Assembly: GCF_947496875.1 (NCBI RefSeq)
Contig: NZ_CANMEH010000003.1
Location: 124,001 to 188,000 of the forward strand
Length of the DNA: 64,000 bases
Reading direction: 5' to 3'
DNA from: an uncultured Paracoccus sp.
GTDB taxonomy: Bacteria > Pseudomonadota > Alphaproteobacteria > Rhodobacterales > Rhodobacteraceae
Shown: one piece after another, positions 1 to 7,552 of the stretch
Numbering within the stretch: position 1 is the stretch's first letter
Layout: each line of letters starts with the position of its first letter
The notes under the pieces: model-generated
Database searches by the model: none
Told to the model about the DNA's origin: nothing
What the model saw: only the letters and a program-made list of their open reading frames with translations
Program-made: the position numbers and the translations under genes

Positions 1-414
1 CCCGACGTCGCGCTGTCGCTGTCGCGGGATCTGTTCGCAGCCGAGGACGGGCACGGTCTGGGCGGCGCCGATCTGGTGATGTTGTCGGATGGCGGTGGCG
101 TCGCGCCCCGTGCCATCGAGGAGGCTGCGCGGATGAAGACCGATGGCGCGCGGGTCTGGACATTGGCGTTGCCGCGGGCCGCGCAGGGGGCACCCGCGGC
201 AAACAGGGCGGGGCTCGACGAACTGGCCAATGCCGGAGGCGGGGATGCCTTTGCCAGCGACGCGGTGCCGGATCTGATGGCCCGGATCGCCCGGGCACGT
301 ACGGCCCGGCTGGTCGAGGAGAGCACGGCCGGGCATGCCTTTCGCGACCTCGGCCCGTTCATCCTTGTTCTTGCGCTCGGTGCGCTCTGGCCGCTGTTTC
401 GGAGGCAGCGTTGA
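1..414 (+). CDS. VWA-domain membrane protein, 3' part (BatB/MxaL-like)
   Basis: The reading frame is open from the first base and ends at TGA 412-414; the 5' part lies outside the window, leaving 137 residues. What is visible is the end of a von Willebrand A-type fold (LVMLSDGGG, then a segment ending in a repeated AxARTARL helix) and one C-terminal hydrophobic segment (FILVLALGALWPLF) with a basic tail, so it is a membrane-anchored VWA protein. A TPR-like gene and a BatD-like gene follow with overlaps. That order (VWA, TPR, BatD) is known from bat/aerotolerance operons and from the mxa/xox accessory genes of PQQ-dependent methanol dehydrogenases. Inference: it helps assemble or activate a periplasmic alcohol dehydrogenase, because the pqq operon lies next door. 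The exact paralogue (MxaC, MxaL or BatB) cannot be settled from a fragment. Confidence 0.75.
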   Translation, partial: PDVALSLSRDLFAAEDGHGLGGADLVMLSDGGGVAPRAIEEAARMKTDGARVWTLALPRAAQGAPAANRAGLDELANAGGGDAFASDAVPDLMARIARARTARLVEESTAGHAFRDLGPFILVLALGALWPLFRRQR

Positions 415-1007
415 TCCGGGGTCTGCTCGCCGCCGCTGGCGTGGCCCTCGTGCTGGTTGCGGGACGGCCCGCCATGGCCAAGCTGATGCTGGTGCTCGGG
501 CTGCCGGGTCTGGCCGCGCCGCTGTTGCAGGATCCGGCGGTTCAGGGCGTCGCGCTCTACCAGGCTGGGGATTACGCAGCGGCGGATGACGCGTTCCGGC
601 GGGCAGGGCGCGGCTCGACCTACAACCGGGGCCTGTCGCTGGCCGCAACCGGTGATCTGCCGCTGTCCCGGGCCTATTTCGATGCCGTGCTGTTTGCCAA
701 TCCTGCCGACAGCGAGGCGCGGGAGAACCGCAACGAGGTCAATTCCCGGATTCCCCCGAATGTCGGTCGCGCCAATGCCGCTGGGCGGATCGCTGCCGAG
801 GCCATTGCCGAGGCCGGCGGCTCGCCGGTCGACGAGATCAAGCGACTGGGGCGGCAGCTGGAGTCCGGTCGGCGCGTGGCCGATGCCGCCTGGCTCGAGG
901 CCCTGAACGATGATCCGGGCGAATTCCTCCACATGCGGCTCGAGGCCGAGCACAGGCGGCGCATGTCGCTGGGCCTCGTCGCGGCAGAGGAGGGCGATCC
1001 GTGGTAA
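411..1007 (+). CDS. TPR-like periplasmic/membrane protein (BatC/MxaK-like)
   Basis: 198 residues. The start is TTG at 411, overlapping the TGA of the VWA gene (TTGA), which points to translational coupling. The N-terminus (residues 1-23) is a hydrophobic signal or anchor, and another hydrophobic stretch follows at about 26-40. Residues 45-95 have the spacing of one or two tetratricopeptide units: a GVALYQAGDYAAADDAF helix pair, then a YNRGLSLAATGDL pair. The C-terminal half is Arg/Glu-rich and helical without a recognised domain. In bat operons the TPR protein is thought to bridge the VWA proteins and BatD. Position between a VWA gene and a BatD-like gene supports that role here; the biochemical function of the family is not established. 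Confidence 0.7.
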   Translation: MIRGLLAAAGVALVLVAGRPAMAKLMLVLGLPGLAAPLLQDPAVQGVALYQAGDYAAADDAFRRAGRGSTYNRGLSLAATGDLPLSRAYFDAVLFANPADSEARENRNEVNSRIPPNVGRANAAGRIAAEAIAEAGGSPVDEIKRLGRQLESGRRVADAAWLEALNDDPGEFLHMRLEAEHRRRMSLGLVAAEEGDPW

Positions 1008-2137
1008 GAACCCTGACGCTGATCCTGCTGCTGCTGTTCGGGCCGCTGGCCGGGGCGCTGCGGGCCGAGGGAAACCTGTCGCTGACCCTGATCACCGAGA
1101 CCCGGAACCCGGTCGTCGGCGAGATGATCGAGGTGACGATCCGTGGCGTCTATGACCGCAAGATCGCCAACGAGGACCTGGTAATTGCGCCGACCGATGC
1201 GTTCGACTGGATCCAGACCCACCCCGATGACTGGCACGAGGAGCGGATCGACGGACTGCCATGGATCGTGTTCGAGCGGCGGATCGCGATCTGGCCACGG
1301 CGTGCCGGGACCCTGCAGTTCGGCCCCGTCGAGCACCGCCTGACGGTCATCGACCTGAGGAGCCAGCGGAGGGACGTGACCGTGAAGGCGCGACCCCTTG
1401 CCGTCTCGGTCGGCGAATTCCCGGCCTTGAAGGGCTGGCACATGACGGGGCGGGCGGTGGAGCTGACCGACGAGGTGTCCACCGATGCGGCGCGCCTGGC
1501 GGACGGGCAGCTGGTCACCCGAACGGTCCGTCTGAGGGCCTTGGGGGCCCTGCCGGAACATCTGCCGCCGCGTCCCGTGGTCTCGGAAAACTGGCTGATT
1601 ACCTTTGCGGCGCCCGTCGAACGCAAGCTGACCCTGACGGAAGCGGGTCCGGTCGCCGAGGCCGTCTGGACCTGGCAGTTCCGCCCCCATACCGGCGAGC
1701 CGGGCATGCTGGATCCGGTGAAGATCCCCTTTTTCAACACCCGGGAGCATCGGCTGGATGCCGTCGAGATCCCGCCGCTCGCGATCGGACTGGCCAGCTT
1801 CTACACAGGTCAGAGGCCCACCGGACGGGTCGGAGCAGGGCAGATCGCGTTCCTCTCTGGCGTGACGCTTGCCGGGTTGCTCGGCGGCTTGGGCGTTGGC
1901 CTGTGGCGGCTGGCCCCCGATCTGACGCGAAGCGGCTTTCGCCGACTGCGGTCGCGGTGGTCCCCGTTCCTGCGGGTGCAACTTCTGCGGGCGCGCCGAC
2001 GCGGCGATCTGCTGGGCGCACGGCGGATCATGGAAGAGATCGGGCGCCCCGAGGCCGAGCGCCACGCACTGGATCGCCGGATCTATGGACGGCCGGCAAG
2101 TCGGGGTGCTCAGGATGAGCAGGCAGGGACCGGCTGA
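1001..2137 (+). CDS. BatD-like membrane protein
   Basis: 378 residues. GTG start at 1001 inside the end of the preceding gene (7-base overlap). Residues 1-22 form a signal peptide (a run of leucines ending near ALRAEG). The rest is beta-rich, with repeated Ig-like segments (TLITETRNPVVGEMIEVTI; later LTVIDLRSQRRDVTVKARPL). One transmembrane helix lies near residues 280-305 (AFLSGVTLAGLLGGLGVGLW), followed by a basic cytoplasmic tail. This is the usual BatD/oxygen-tolerance layout: a periplasmic Ig-like part and one anchor. It is the last gene of the operon and ends convergent to pqqE. Inference: accessory factor for a PQQ-dependent dehydrogenase encoded upstream of the window; a MxaA-like role is the main alternative. 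Confidence 0.7.
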   Translation: MVRTLTLILLLLFGPLAGALRAEGNLSLTLITETRNPVVGEMIEVTIRGVYDRKIANEDLVIAPTDAFDWIQTHPDDWHEERIDGLPWIVFERRIAIWPRRAGTLQFGPVEHRLTVIDLRSQRRDVTVKARPLAVSVGEFPALKGWHMTGRAVELTDEVSTDAARLADGQLVTRTVRLRALGALPEHLPPRPVVSENWLITFAAPVERKLTLTEAGPVAEAVWTWQFRPHTGEPGMLDPVKIPFFNTREHRLDAVEIPPLAIGLASFYTGQRPTGRVGAGQIAFLSGVTLAGLLGGLGVGLWRLAPDLTRSGFRRLRSRWSPFLRVQLLRARRRGDLLGARRIMEEIGRPEAERHALDRRIYGRPASRGAQDEQAGTG

Positions 2138-2281
2138 ATAGCCGGGATCACGGCACCCAGGTCGGCAGCGACGACAGACCCGACGTGGCGCCGCCGACCC
2201 GCCGGATCAGGCGGCATTCACGTCGGCCCACCTTGTGCGACGCAAGACCTGCGGTTTCATTCCGCGGCCTCCGCATGCTCG

Positions 2282-3430
2282 TCAGCTCTGCTTTCCCATG
2301 CGGCGATAGGTGAGATCGTCCGGGGCTGCGGCTGCGGCGTCGGCGTCCAGCTGGGCGTGAAGATCGGCGTTCAGCGGCGACAGGCTGCACACCGGATCGG
2401 TCACGGCCGGATCGCCGGCGATTGCCATGGCCTGGCAGCGGCAGCCGCCGAAATCGACCGTCTTGCGGTCACAGCTCGCGCAGGGTTCGGGCATCCAGGC
2501 GGTGCCGCGAAAGGCGTTGAAGGCCGTGCCGTTCGTCCAGATATCGCCCAGGGCGCGGTCGCGGACGTTGTCGAACTGCAACTGCGGAATCGTCTGCGCC
2601 GCGTGGCAGGGCAGCACGGTCCCGTCCGGCGTGACGTTCAGCCCCGTCGAGCCCCAGCCGCCCATGCAGGCCTTGGGGAACTGCGCGTGATGGTCGGCGG
2701 GGACGTAGTCGATGACCATGCGCCCGCGCAGCCGCTCGCGCGCCTCGTTCACGACCTTGCGGGCGAACACGGCCTGCTCGCGCGTGGGCATCAGGGCGCG
2801 CCGGTTCAGGTCGGCCCAGCCATGGAACTGGACCGTTGCGACCTCGATCCGCCGGGCGCCCATGTCCAACGCCAAGTCGATCATCTCGGGCAGGCTTTCC
2901 ATGTTTTGCAGATGAACCACAGCGTTCAGGGTCAGCGGAAAGCCGATCTCGCCCACCCAGCGGGCCACCTGCATCTTGCGGTCCCACGATCCGGAAAGGC
3001 CGCCGATCCGGTCGGCCATGTCGCGCCCGACGCCTTGCAGCGACAGCTGCACATGGTCGACGCCAGCCTCGTCAAGTTCGCGCAGCCGCGCCAGCGTCAA
3101 TCCCAGCCCCGAAGTGATGAGGTTCACGTAAAGTCCAGCGTCGCGCGCGGCGGCCACGATCTGCGTCAGATCGCGCCGCGAGGCGGGCTCCCCGCCCGAG
3201 ACATGGACCTGCAGCACGCCCAAGGCGGCCGCCTGCCGGAAGACGTCGGCCCATTCGGCCGCAGACAGTTCCGCCTGCCCGCGCACCAGCTCCAGGGGGT
3301 TGGAGCAGTAGGGGCAGGACAGAGGGCAGCGGTGCGTCACCTCCGCCAGCATGGCGATGGGCAGTCCCGGTGTTACCGGGTTGCCCTGGAAATCGCGCGG
3401 CGAGTCGAGATTCGGGACCTGGACGTTCAT
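2282..3430 (-). CDS. pqqE: PqqA peptide cyclase, radical SAM protein PqqE
   Basis: 382 residues, the usual PqqE length. It forms the C-C bond between the Glu and Tyr side chains of PqqA, the first chemical step of PQQ synthesis. The radical-SAM CxxxCxxC motif is C35-P-L-S-C39-P-Y-C42. The C-terminal SPASM part shows many cysteines (CMGGWGSTG, PCHAAQ, PCASCDRK, GGCRCQ) for auxiliary Fe-S clusters. The ATG start at 3430 overlaps the pqqD stop (ATGA), so translation is coupled. PqqD is the peptide chaperone that delivers PqqA to this enzyme. It is the last gene of the pqq operon; no clear terminator is visible between it and the convergent BatD-like gene. Confidence 0.97.
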   Translation of the reverse strand: MNVQVPNLDSPRDFQGNPVTPGLPIAMLAEVTHRCPLSCPYCSNPLELVRGQAELSAAEWADVFRQAAALGVLQVHVSGGEPASRRDLTQIVAAARDAGLYVNLITSGLGLTLARLRELDEAGVDHVQLSLQGVGRDMADRIGGLSGSWDRKMQVARWVGEIGFPLTLNAVVHLQNMESLPEMIDLALDMGARRIEVATVQFHGWADLNRRALMPTREQAVFARKVVNEARERLRGRMVIDYVPADHHAQFPKACMGGWGSTGLNVTPDGTVLPCHAAQTIPQLQFDNVRDRALGDIWTNGTAFNAFRGTAWMPEPCASCDRKTVDFGGCRCQAMAIAGDPAVTDPVCSLSPLNADLHAQLDADAAAAAPDDLTYRRMGKQS

Positions 3431-3747
3431 GGGTGCCTCACGAAGACGATGCGGCGGTCGATCAGCCCCTGCAGGAAGCTGCGCACGTCTTCTGCAATCT
3501 GGTCGGGCGGCGCGCCGTAGGTCGCGGCAAGGTCGGCGACGATCTGTCCCAGCGTGCGGCCGTCCAGCGCCGACAGGATCGCGTCGCCGATCGGGTCCAG
3601 TTGCAGCGCCCGTTCGGGGGCCAGCAGAACGCGCATGTCCCGCACATGGTCATGGGCCAGTCTCACGCCGCGCGGCAGATAAGGCACCGTGTCGTCCCCC
3701 AGGGGCGGGTCCGGTACCGGTGCGGTGATCGGCGTCTGCATTGTCAT
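3427..3747 (-). CDS. pqqD: PqqA-binding chaperone PqqD
   Basis: 106 residues with the start at ATG 3747, which overlaps the pqqC stop (ATGA). The frame is open further upstream, but that extension is Arg/Ala-rich shadow of pqqC and was rejected. PqqD is a small winged-helix RiPP recognition element that binds the PqqA precursor and presents it to PqqE. The conserved core is visible: VPYLPRGVRL, then DPIGDAILSALDGRTLGQIV and a final helix with DVRSFLQGLIDRRIVF. The first 25 residues or so (MTMQTPITAPVPDPP) are a variable Pro-rich leader. The stop overlaps pqqE by four bases. Confidence 0.95.
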   Translation of the reverse strand: MTMQTPITAPVPDPPLGDDTVPYLPRGVRLAHDHVRDMRVLLAPERALQLDPIGDAILSALDGRTLGQIVADLAATYGAPPDQIAEDVRSFLQGLIDRRIVFVRHP

Positions 3748-4502
3748 GCCAGCACCCCTTCTCCGGGCTGCCATGCGCCGGGCGGCACATGACCCTCGAC
3801 GTAGGCGTGCCACAGCGCGTCAAGCTGCGCCCACAGCACGTCGGTCTTGAACGTCAGCGCCGCGGCCGCCGCATCCTGTTTCTCCAGCGTGTCGGCGTGG
3901 TCCAGAACCCAGTTCAGGCCGAAGGCCACATCCTTGGGCGCCTCGGCCAGGCGATTGCGGAAATACGACAGGCTGGTGTCGTCGGCGAAATCATAGTGCT
4001 TCAGCAGGCCCTCGATCCGTTCGGCGTGGATCTTCGGGGCGAACATCTCCGTCAGGCTGGCGGCGACCGCGTCGAGCAGCGGCATGTCACGGACGAAGCG
4101 GACATAGGCGTCAACCGCAAAGCGGGTCGCGGGCAGGACGCCGACGCCGCTTTCGACGTAAGCGGGGTCCAGCCCCACGGCCCGGGCCAGGGCCAGCCAG
4201 CGCCGGATGCCGCCCCCTTCCTCCACGCCGCCGTCATGGTCCTCGATCCGGGATCGCCAGCGGCGGCGCAAATCGGCGTCGACGACGCGCGACAGGAAGG
4301 CCGCGTCCTTCATGGGGATGCGGGACTGATACTGCCAGCGGTTTATCACCCAGGCACGGACCTCGTCCGGGGTGCAGTCCCCCCCGTGCAGCCGTCGGTG
4401 GAATGGGTGCAGGTCATGATACCGTTCCTCACCGATGCGGCGCAGGCGCGCTTCGAACGCGTTTCGCGACAGCGGGGCAGCCAAACTTGATGGTGCGTTC
4501 AC
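3744..4502 (-). CDS. pqqC: Pyrroloquinoline-quinone synthase PqqC
   Basis: 252 residues, the normal family length. PqqC is the cofactor-free oxidase that performs the final ring closure and eight-electron oxidation giving PQQ. The protein is an all-helical TenA/PqqC fold. Conserved family segments are clear: RYHDLHPFHRRLHGG near the N-terminus, WVINRWQYQSRIPMKDAAFL with active-site residues, and GLNWVLDHADTLEKQ later. The start is GTG at 4502, overlapping the pqqB stop as GTGA; no better ATG exists, and the overlap style matches the rest of the operon. Its own stop overlaps pqqD. Confidence 0.96.
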   Translation of the reverse strand: MNAPSSLAAPLSRNAFEARLRRIGEERYHDLHPFHRRLHGGDCTPDEVRAWVINRWQYQSRIPMKDAAFLSRVVDADLRRRWRSRIEDHDGGVEEGGGIRRWLALARAVGLDPAYVESGVGVLPATRFAVDAYVRFVRDMPLLDAVAASLTEMFAPKIHAERIEGLLKHYDFADDTSLSYFRNRLAEAPKDVAFGLNWVLDHADTLEKQDAAAAALTFKTDVLWAQLDALWHAYVEGHVPPGAWQPGEGVLA

Positions 4503-5389
4503 AGCGAAATCTCCATCCCGTCGCGGGCGATCTGCCAGCCGGCGTCCTGCGCCCGGGCCGATTGGGGGCTGGCCGGGTCACAGAGGGGGTTCGAGTTGTT
4601 GATGTGGACAAAGACCCGCCGCCCCAGTCGTGTGTCTGCCAGTCGGGCAAGGCTGCCGTCCGGGTCGCCGACTGATATGTGCCCCATGCGGCGCCCGGTC
4701 TTGGCCCCCAGCCCGGCGGTGATCATCTCGTCGTCCGACCACAGGGTGCCGTCGAACAGCAGAAGATCCGCACCCTCGACGCGCTCCAGCAACCATCCGG
4801 GCAGGTCAGCGCAGCCGGGAATGTAGAGCGCCCGGCGACCCTCCGCCGTGATCTCCACGCCAACCGTCGTCTCACCGACCAGCGCCGTGTCCACAACATC
4901 ACCCTCCAGATAAAGGGGCACCTTGCCGGGGACGGCAAAGAGCTTGGCGGTGAGCCCCGCCGCCAGGCCGAACGATGTGTCCAGCGCCACCGTGCGGCGA
5001 GGCACGAGTTCCGTGTCGACAGCTGCGAACATCGGGTTCTCGGCCAGCACCTCGTGGATGGCCGCGGTCGCGAACAGCTCGAAAGCCTGCTTTTCGCGCA
5101 GGGTGAGCAGCCCGGCGACGTGGTCGATATCGCCGTTTGTCACCAGCACCGACTGCAGCGGCACGGTCCGGGGACCCGTGGGATGCAGCGCCGGTGTCGC
5201 CGCGAGCTGCGCCCGAATGTCGGGCGAGGCGTTGATCACCGCCCAGTTCTCGCCGTCAGAACTGACGGCCATCGAACTCTGAGTCATCGGCGGGATGCGC
5301 CCGTGGCGCGCAGCGATGCAATTGGCGCATCCGCAATTCCACTGGGGCAGGCCACCGCCAGCGGCAGCACCCAAGATGATGATGCGCAT
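4499..5389 (-). CDS. pqqB: PQQ biosynthesis protein PqqB
   Basis: 296 residues. PqqB has a metallo-beta-lactamase fold and is proposed to hydroxylate the tyrosine part of the PQQ precursor. The N-terminal GAAAGGGLPQWNC segment with its CGCANC cysteines is typical of PqqB, and the metal-binding loop appears as NGDIDHVAGLL rather than the standard HxHxDH, as in other PqqB proteins. Downstream family blocks include a LFDGTLW loop and the C-terminal FVHINNSNPL. The ATG at 5389 lies 67 bases after the pqqA stop; pqqB through pqqE are then joined by 4-base overlaps. Confidence 0.95.
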   Translation of the reverse strand: MRIIILGAAAGGGLPQWNCGCANCIAARHGRIPPMTQSSMAVSSDGENWAVINASPDIRAQLAATPALHPTGPRTVPLQSVLVTNGDIDHVAGLLTLREKQAFELFATAAIHEVLAENPMFAAVDTELVPRRTVALDTSFGLAAGLTAKLFAVPGKVPLYLEGDVVDTALVGETTVGVEITAEGRRALYIPGCADLPGWLLERVEGADLLLFDGTLWSDDEMITAGLGAKTGRRMGHISVGDPDGSLARLADTRLGRRVFVHINNSNPLCDPASPQSARAQDAGWQIARDGMEISL

Positions 5390-5456
5390 CAGTCAACCGC
5401 CCGGATGGGTACGGCCCGGCCCGTCGCACGGGCAGGGCCGCCCTGTGTCGTGGAGG

Positions 5457-5549
5457 TCAGAACAGAACCGGTTCGTCCTCGGCCGGGGCATACATGTTGA
5501 TTTCCATGCCGCAGGCGATTTCCTTCAGGATGGGTTTGGTCCAAGCCAT
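5457..5549 (-). CDS. pqqA: PQQ precursor peptide PqqA
   Basis: 30-residue peptide beginning MAWTKPILKEIACG and containing the GMEINMYAPAED core. The cross-linked pair is Glu16 and Tyr20 in the E-x-x-x-Y arrangement that defines PqqA; the backbone is consumed to make PQQ. Start ATG 5549 has a good ribosome-binding site (AGAGGAGA, about 7 bases upstream). It lies directly before pqqB on the same strand and behind a good sigma-70-type promoter, giving a complete pqqABCDE set. No pqqF/G protease gene is visible, so leader processing must be done by a product encoded elsewhere. Confidence 0.95.
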   Translation of the reverse strand: MAWTKPILKEIACGMEINMYAPAEDEPVLF

Positions 5550-5592
5550 CGGGGTCTCCTCTTGATGGTTGCCGGGCTGTGCCGGAGTAGGG

Positions 5593-5621
5593 ATTCAAGA
5601 CGCGGGGCGGACATCTGTCAA
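5593..5621 (-). promoter_or_regulatory. Predicted sigma-70-type promoter of the pqq operon
   Basis: On the minus strand a perfect -35 box TTGACA (5621-5616) is followed after 17 bases by TTGAAT (5598-5593), a 4 of 6 match to TATAAT. Transcription would begin about 35-40 bases before the pqqA start codon. No other well-spaced pair is seen between pqqA and the tRNA gene. The start site is not experimentally known. Confidence 0.6.
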
Positions 5622-5641
5622 CCCAACTAAAGATGGAGAGG

Positions 5642-5667
5642 CGCCCGGCATTTTTGAATGCCGAGCG
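5642..5667 (-). terminator. Hairpin downstream of tRNA-Ile, possible terminator
   Basis: A 7-bp stem CGGCATT/AATGCCG (5646-5652 with 5657-5663, loop TTTG) extends by three more pairs past one mismatch. It lies 45 bases beyond the 3' end of the minus-strand tRNA and upstream of the pqq promoter. There is only a weak T-rich stretch after it, so its activity as an intrinsic terminator is uncertain. It would insulate the tRNA transcript from the pqq operon. Confidence 0.4.
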
Positions 5668-5711
5668 CACGAATTTGATTGGACGCAAGGCAATGGAGGA
5701 ATGGCGTAGGC

Positions 5712-5787
5712 TGGTAGGCCCGGAGGGACTCGAACCCCCAACCAAGGCGTTATGAGCGCCCTGCTCTAACCATTGAGCTACAGGCCC
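5712..5787 (-). tRNA. tRNA-Ile (anticodon CAU, modified to lysidine)
   Basis: The minus strand folds into a full cloverleaf: acceptor GGGCCTG/CGGGCCT with a G-U first pair, D stem GCTC/GAGC, anticodon stem GGGCG/CGCCT around loop CTCATAA (anticodon CAT), and T arm GGGGG-TTCGAGT-CCCTC. The 3' CCA is encoded (5714-5712). The GGGCCTG acceptor and CUCAUAA loop match the tRNA-Ile2 type that reads AUA after TilS modification, not elongator or initiator tRNA-Met. Confidence 0.88.
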
Positions 5788-5908
5788 GCCGGGTGAGGCA
5801 TCCTGCCCGGGATCGGTTCCAAGCCTGTCGCAAATGCGGGTTTGCGGGTCAAGTGAAACTGGCCTAAGCGGTCAGCGACACAGGCATCGGACCGAAAGGG
5901 GCGTGTTC

Positions 5909-6940
5909 ATGGGCATCAGCTATCGCGACGCAGGCGTCGACATCGATGCGGGCAACGCTCTGGTGGATCGGATCACGCCGGCGGCCGCGGCGACACGGCG
6001 TCCGGGGGTGATGGACGGCCTGGGCGGGTTCGGGGCGCTGTTCGATCTGCGGGGGGCCGGCTATGACGATCCGGTGCTGGTCGCGGCGACCGACGGGGTC
6101 GGCACCAAGCTGCGCATCGCGATCGATACCGGCGCGGTGGATCAGGTCGGCATCGACCTTGTCGCAATGTGCGTCAACGACCTGATCTGCCAAGGTGCCG
6201 AGCCGCTGTTCTTTCTGGATTACTTCGCGACCGGAAAGCTCGGCGTCAACGAGGCTGCCCGGGTCATCGACGGCATCGCCGTGGGCTGCCGGCAGGCCGG
6301 CTGCGCCCTGATCGGCGGCGAGACGGCCGAGATGCCCGGCATGTATGCGGCCGGGGATTTCGATCTGGCCGGTTTCGCGGTCGGTGCGCTGGAAAGGGGC
6401 CGTGCACTGCCACGGGGCGTCAGCGAAGGCGATGTGCTGCTGGGGTTGCGGTCCGACGGGGTTCACTCCAACGGATTCTCGCTGGTACGGAAGGTGGTGC
6501 AGGCGGCCGGACTGGCGTGGGACGATCCCAGCCCGTTCGGGTCCGGATCCCTGGGCGAGCAGCTGCTAACCCCCACCCGCATCTATGTGCGACCGGTGCT
6601 GGAGGCGATCCGCGCCGGCGGGGTTCATGCCGCTGCCCACATCACCGGGGGCGGCCTGACCGAAAACCTGCCGCGGGTCCTGCCACAGGGCCTGGGCGCA
6701 CAGGTCGATCTGGACGCCTGGACGGTGCCGCCGGTGTTCGACTGGCTGGCGCGCACGGGCGACATCGCGGACGGCGAGATGCTGAAGACCTTCAACACCG
6801 GGATCGGCATGGTCCTCGTGGTGGCCGCGGATCGCGCCGCAGCGCTGACGGACCTGCTGCTTGACCACGGCGAGACGATCGTAAGGCTCGGCCATGTCGG
6901 ACCGGGCGAGGGGGTCGGGTATCGCGGCCAGGTGCGGTGA
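5909..6940 (+). CDS. purM: Phosphoribosylformylglycinamidine cyclo-ligase
   Basis: 343 residues. PurM closes the imidazole ring, converting FGAM to AIR with ATP in purine synthesis. Family hallmarks are visible: [13 protein letters not shown] near residue 50, [19 protein letters not shown], the [16 protein letters not shown] loop and [15 protein letters not shown]. The start chosen is ATG 5909 ([16 protein letters not shown]), the normal PurM N-terminus, preceded by GAAAGGGG; the frame is open 25 codons further upstream but that part is not conserved-looking. The stop overlaps purN by GTGA, so the two are translated as a unit. Confidence 0.97.
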   Translation: MGISYRDAGVDIDAGNALVDRITPAAAATRRPGVMDGLGGFGALFDLRGAGYDDPVLVAATDGVGTKLRIAIDTGAVDQVGIDLVAMCVNDLICQGAEPLFFLDYFATGKLGVNEAARVIDGIAVGCRQAGCALIGGETAEMPGMYAAGDFDLAGFAVGALERGRALPRGVSEGDVLLGLRSDGVHSNGFSLVRKVVQAAGLAWDDPSPFGSGSLGEQLLTPTRIYVRPVLEAIRAGGVHAAAHITGGGLTENLPRVLPQGLGAQVDLDAWTVPPVFDWLARTGDIADGEMLKTFNTGIGMVLVVAADRAAALTDLLLDHGETIVRLGHVGPGEGVGYRGQVR

Positions 6941-7524
6941 AGCGCGTCGCCATCCTGATCTCCGGTGGCGGGTCGAACATGGCGCGCCTGGTGGAAAGCA
7001 TGACGGGCGCGCATCCGGCCCGTCCGGTCCTCGTCGCCTCGAATGATCCCGCTGCGGCTGGGCTGGACCGCGCTGCCGCGCTTGGCGTACCGACAGCGGC
7101 GGTGGATCACCGGGATTTTCGTGGCGACCGGGCGGCGTTCGAGGCCGCACTGCTGGCGCCGTTGCTCGCGGCGCGGCCCGACATCATCTGCCTCGCCGGG
7201 TTCATGCGCATCCTGACACCCGGCTTTGTCCACCGGTTTGCCGGACGGATGCTGAACATCCACCCGTCGCTGCTGCCGCGCTATACGGGACTGCAGACCC
7301 ATGCGCGGGCACTTGCGGCCGGCGACGGCGAGGCGGGCTGCACCGTTCATCTGGTCACCCCCGTTCTGGACGTGGGGCCGATCCTGGGTCAGGCGCGCGT
7401 CCCCGTGCTGCCAGACGACACACCCGACACGCTCGCGGCCCGCGTGCTGGCCGCAGAACACCGGCTGTATCCGGCGGTGCTGCGTCGGTTTGCCGAGGGG
7501 GACCGCGCGCGCCTCGATCTGTAA
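6937..7524 (+). CDS. purN: Phosphoribosylglycinamide formyltransferase
   Basis: 195 residues. PurN transfers a formyl group from 10-formyl-THF to GAR in purine synthesis. The N-terminal substrate loop is [14 protein letters not shown] (usually SGxGSN), the catalytic block is [14 protein letters not shown] with the Asn and His pair, and the distal catalytic Asp lies in [12 protein letters not shown]. The start is GTG 6937 overlapping the purM stop. The final codons are followed at once by a hairpin terminator that runs into the convergent transporter gene. Confidence 0.97.
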   Translation: MKRVAILISGGGSNMARLVESMTGAHPARPVLVASNDPAAAGLDRAAALGVPTAAVDHRDFRGDRAAFEAALLAPLLAARPDIICLAGFMRILTPGFVHRFAGRMLNIHPSLLPRYTGLQTHARALAAGDGEAGCTVHLVTPVLDVGPILGQARVPVLPDDTPDTLAARVLAAEHRLYPAVLRRFAEGDRARLDL

Positions 7525-7529
7525 TCGGC

Positions 7530-7552
7530 CCGGCGATCCGCCGGCTATTTTT
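7530..7552 (+). terminator. Intrinsic terminator of purMN
   Basis: The stem CCGGCG/CGCCGG (7530-7535 with 7539-7544, loop ATC) is followed by CTATTTTT on the plus strand. The T tract overlaps the last codons of the convergent permease gene, so this terminator is embedded in a coding end. Confidence 0.65.

Noticed and set aside
674..2065. A 463-codon minus-strand frame opposite the TPR and BatD-like genes
   Set aside because: Composition is typical of a shadow frame, and the plus-strand genes have overlaps, signal peptides and conserved order.
5712..5787. tRNA-Met as the identity of the CAU tRNA
   Set aside because: The GGGCCTG acceptor stem and CUCAUAA anticodon loop are those of tRNA-Ile2; elongator tRNA-Met has a GGCGG-type acceptor and initiator tRNA a CGCGG start with a C-A mismatch.
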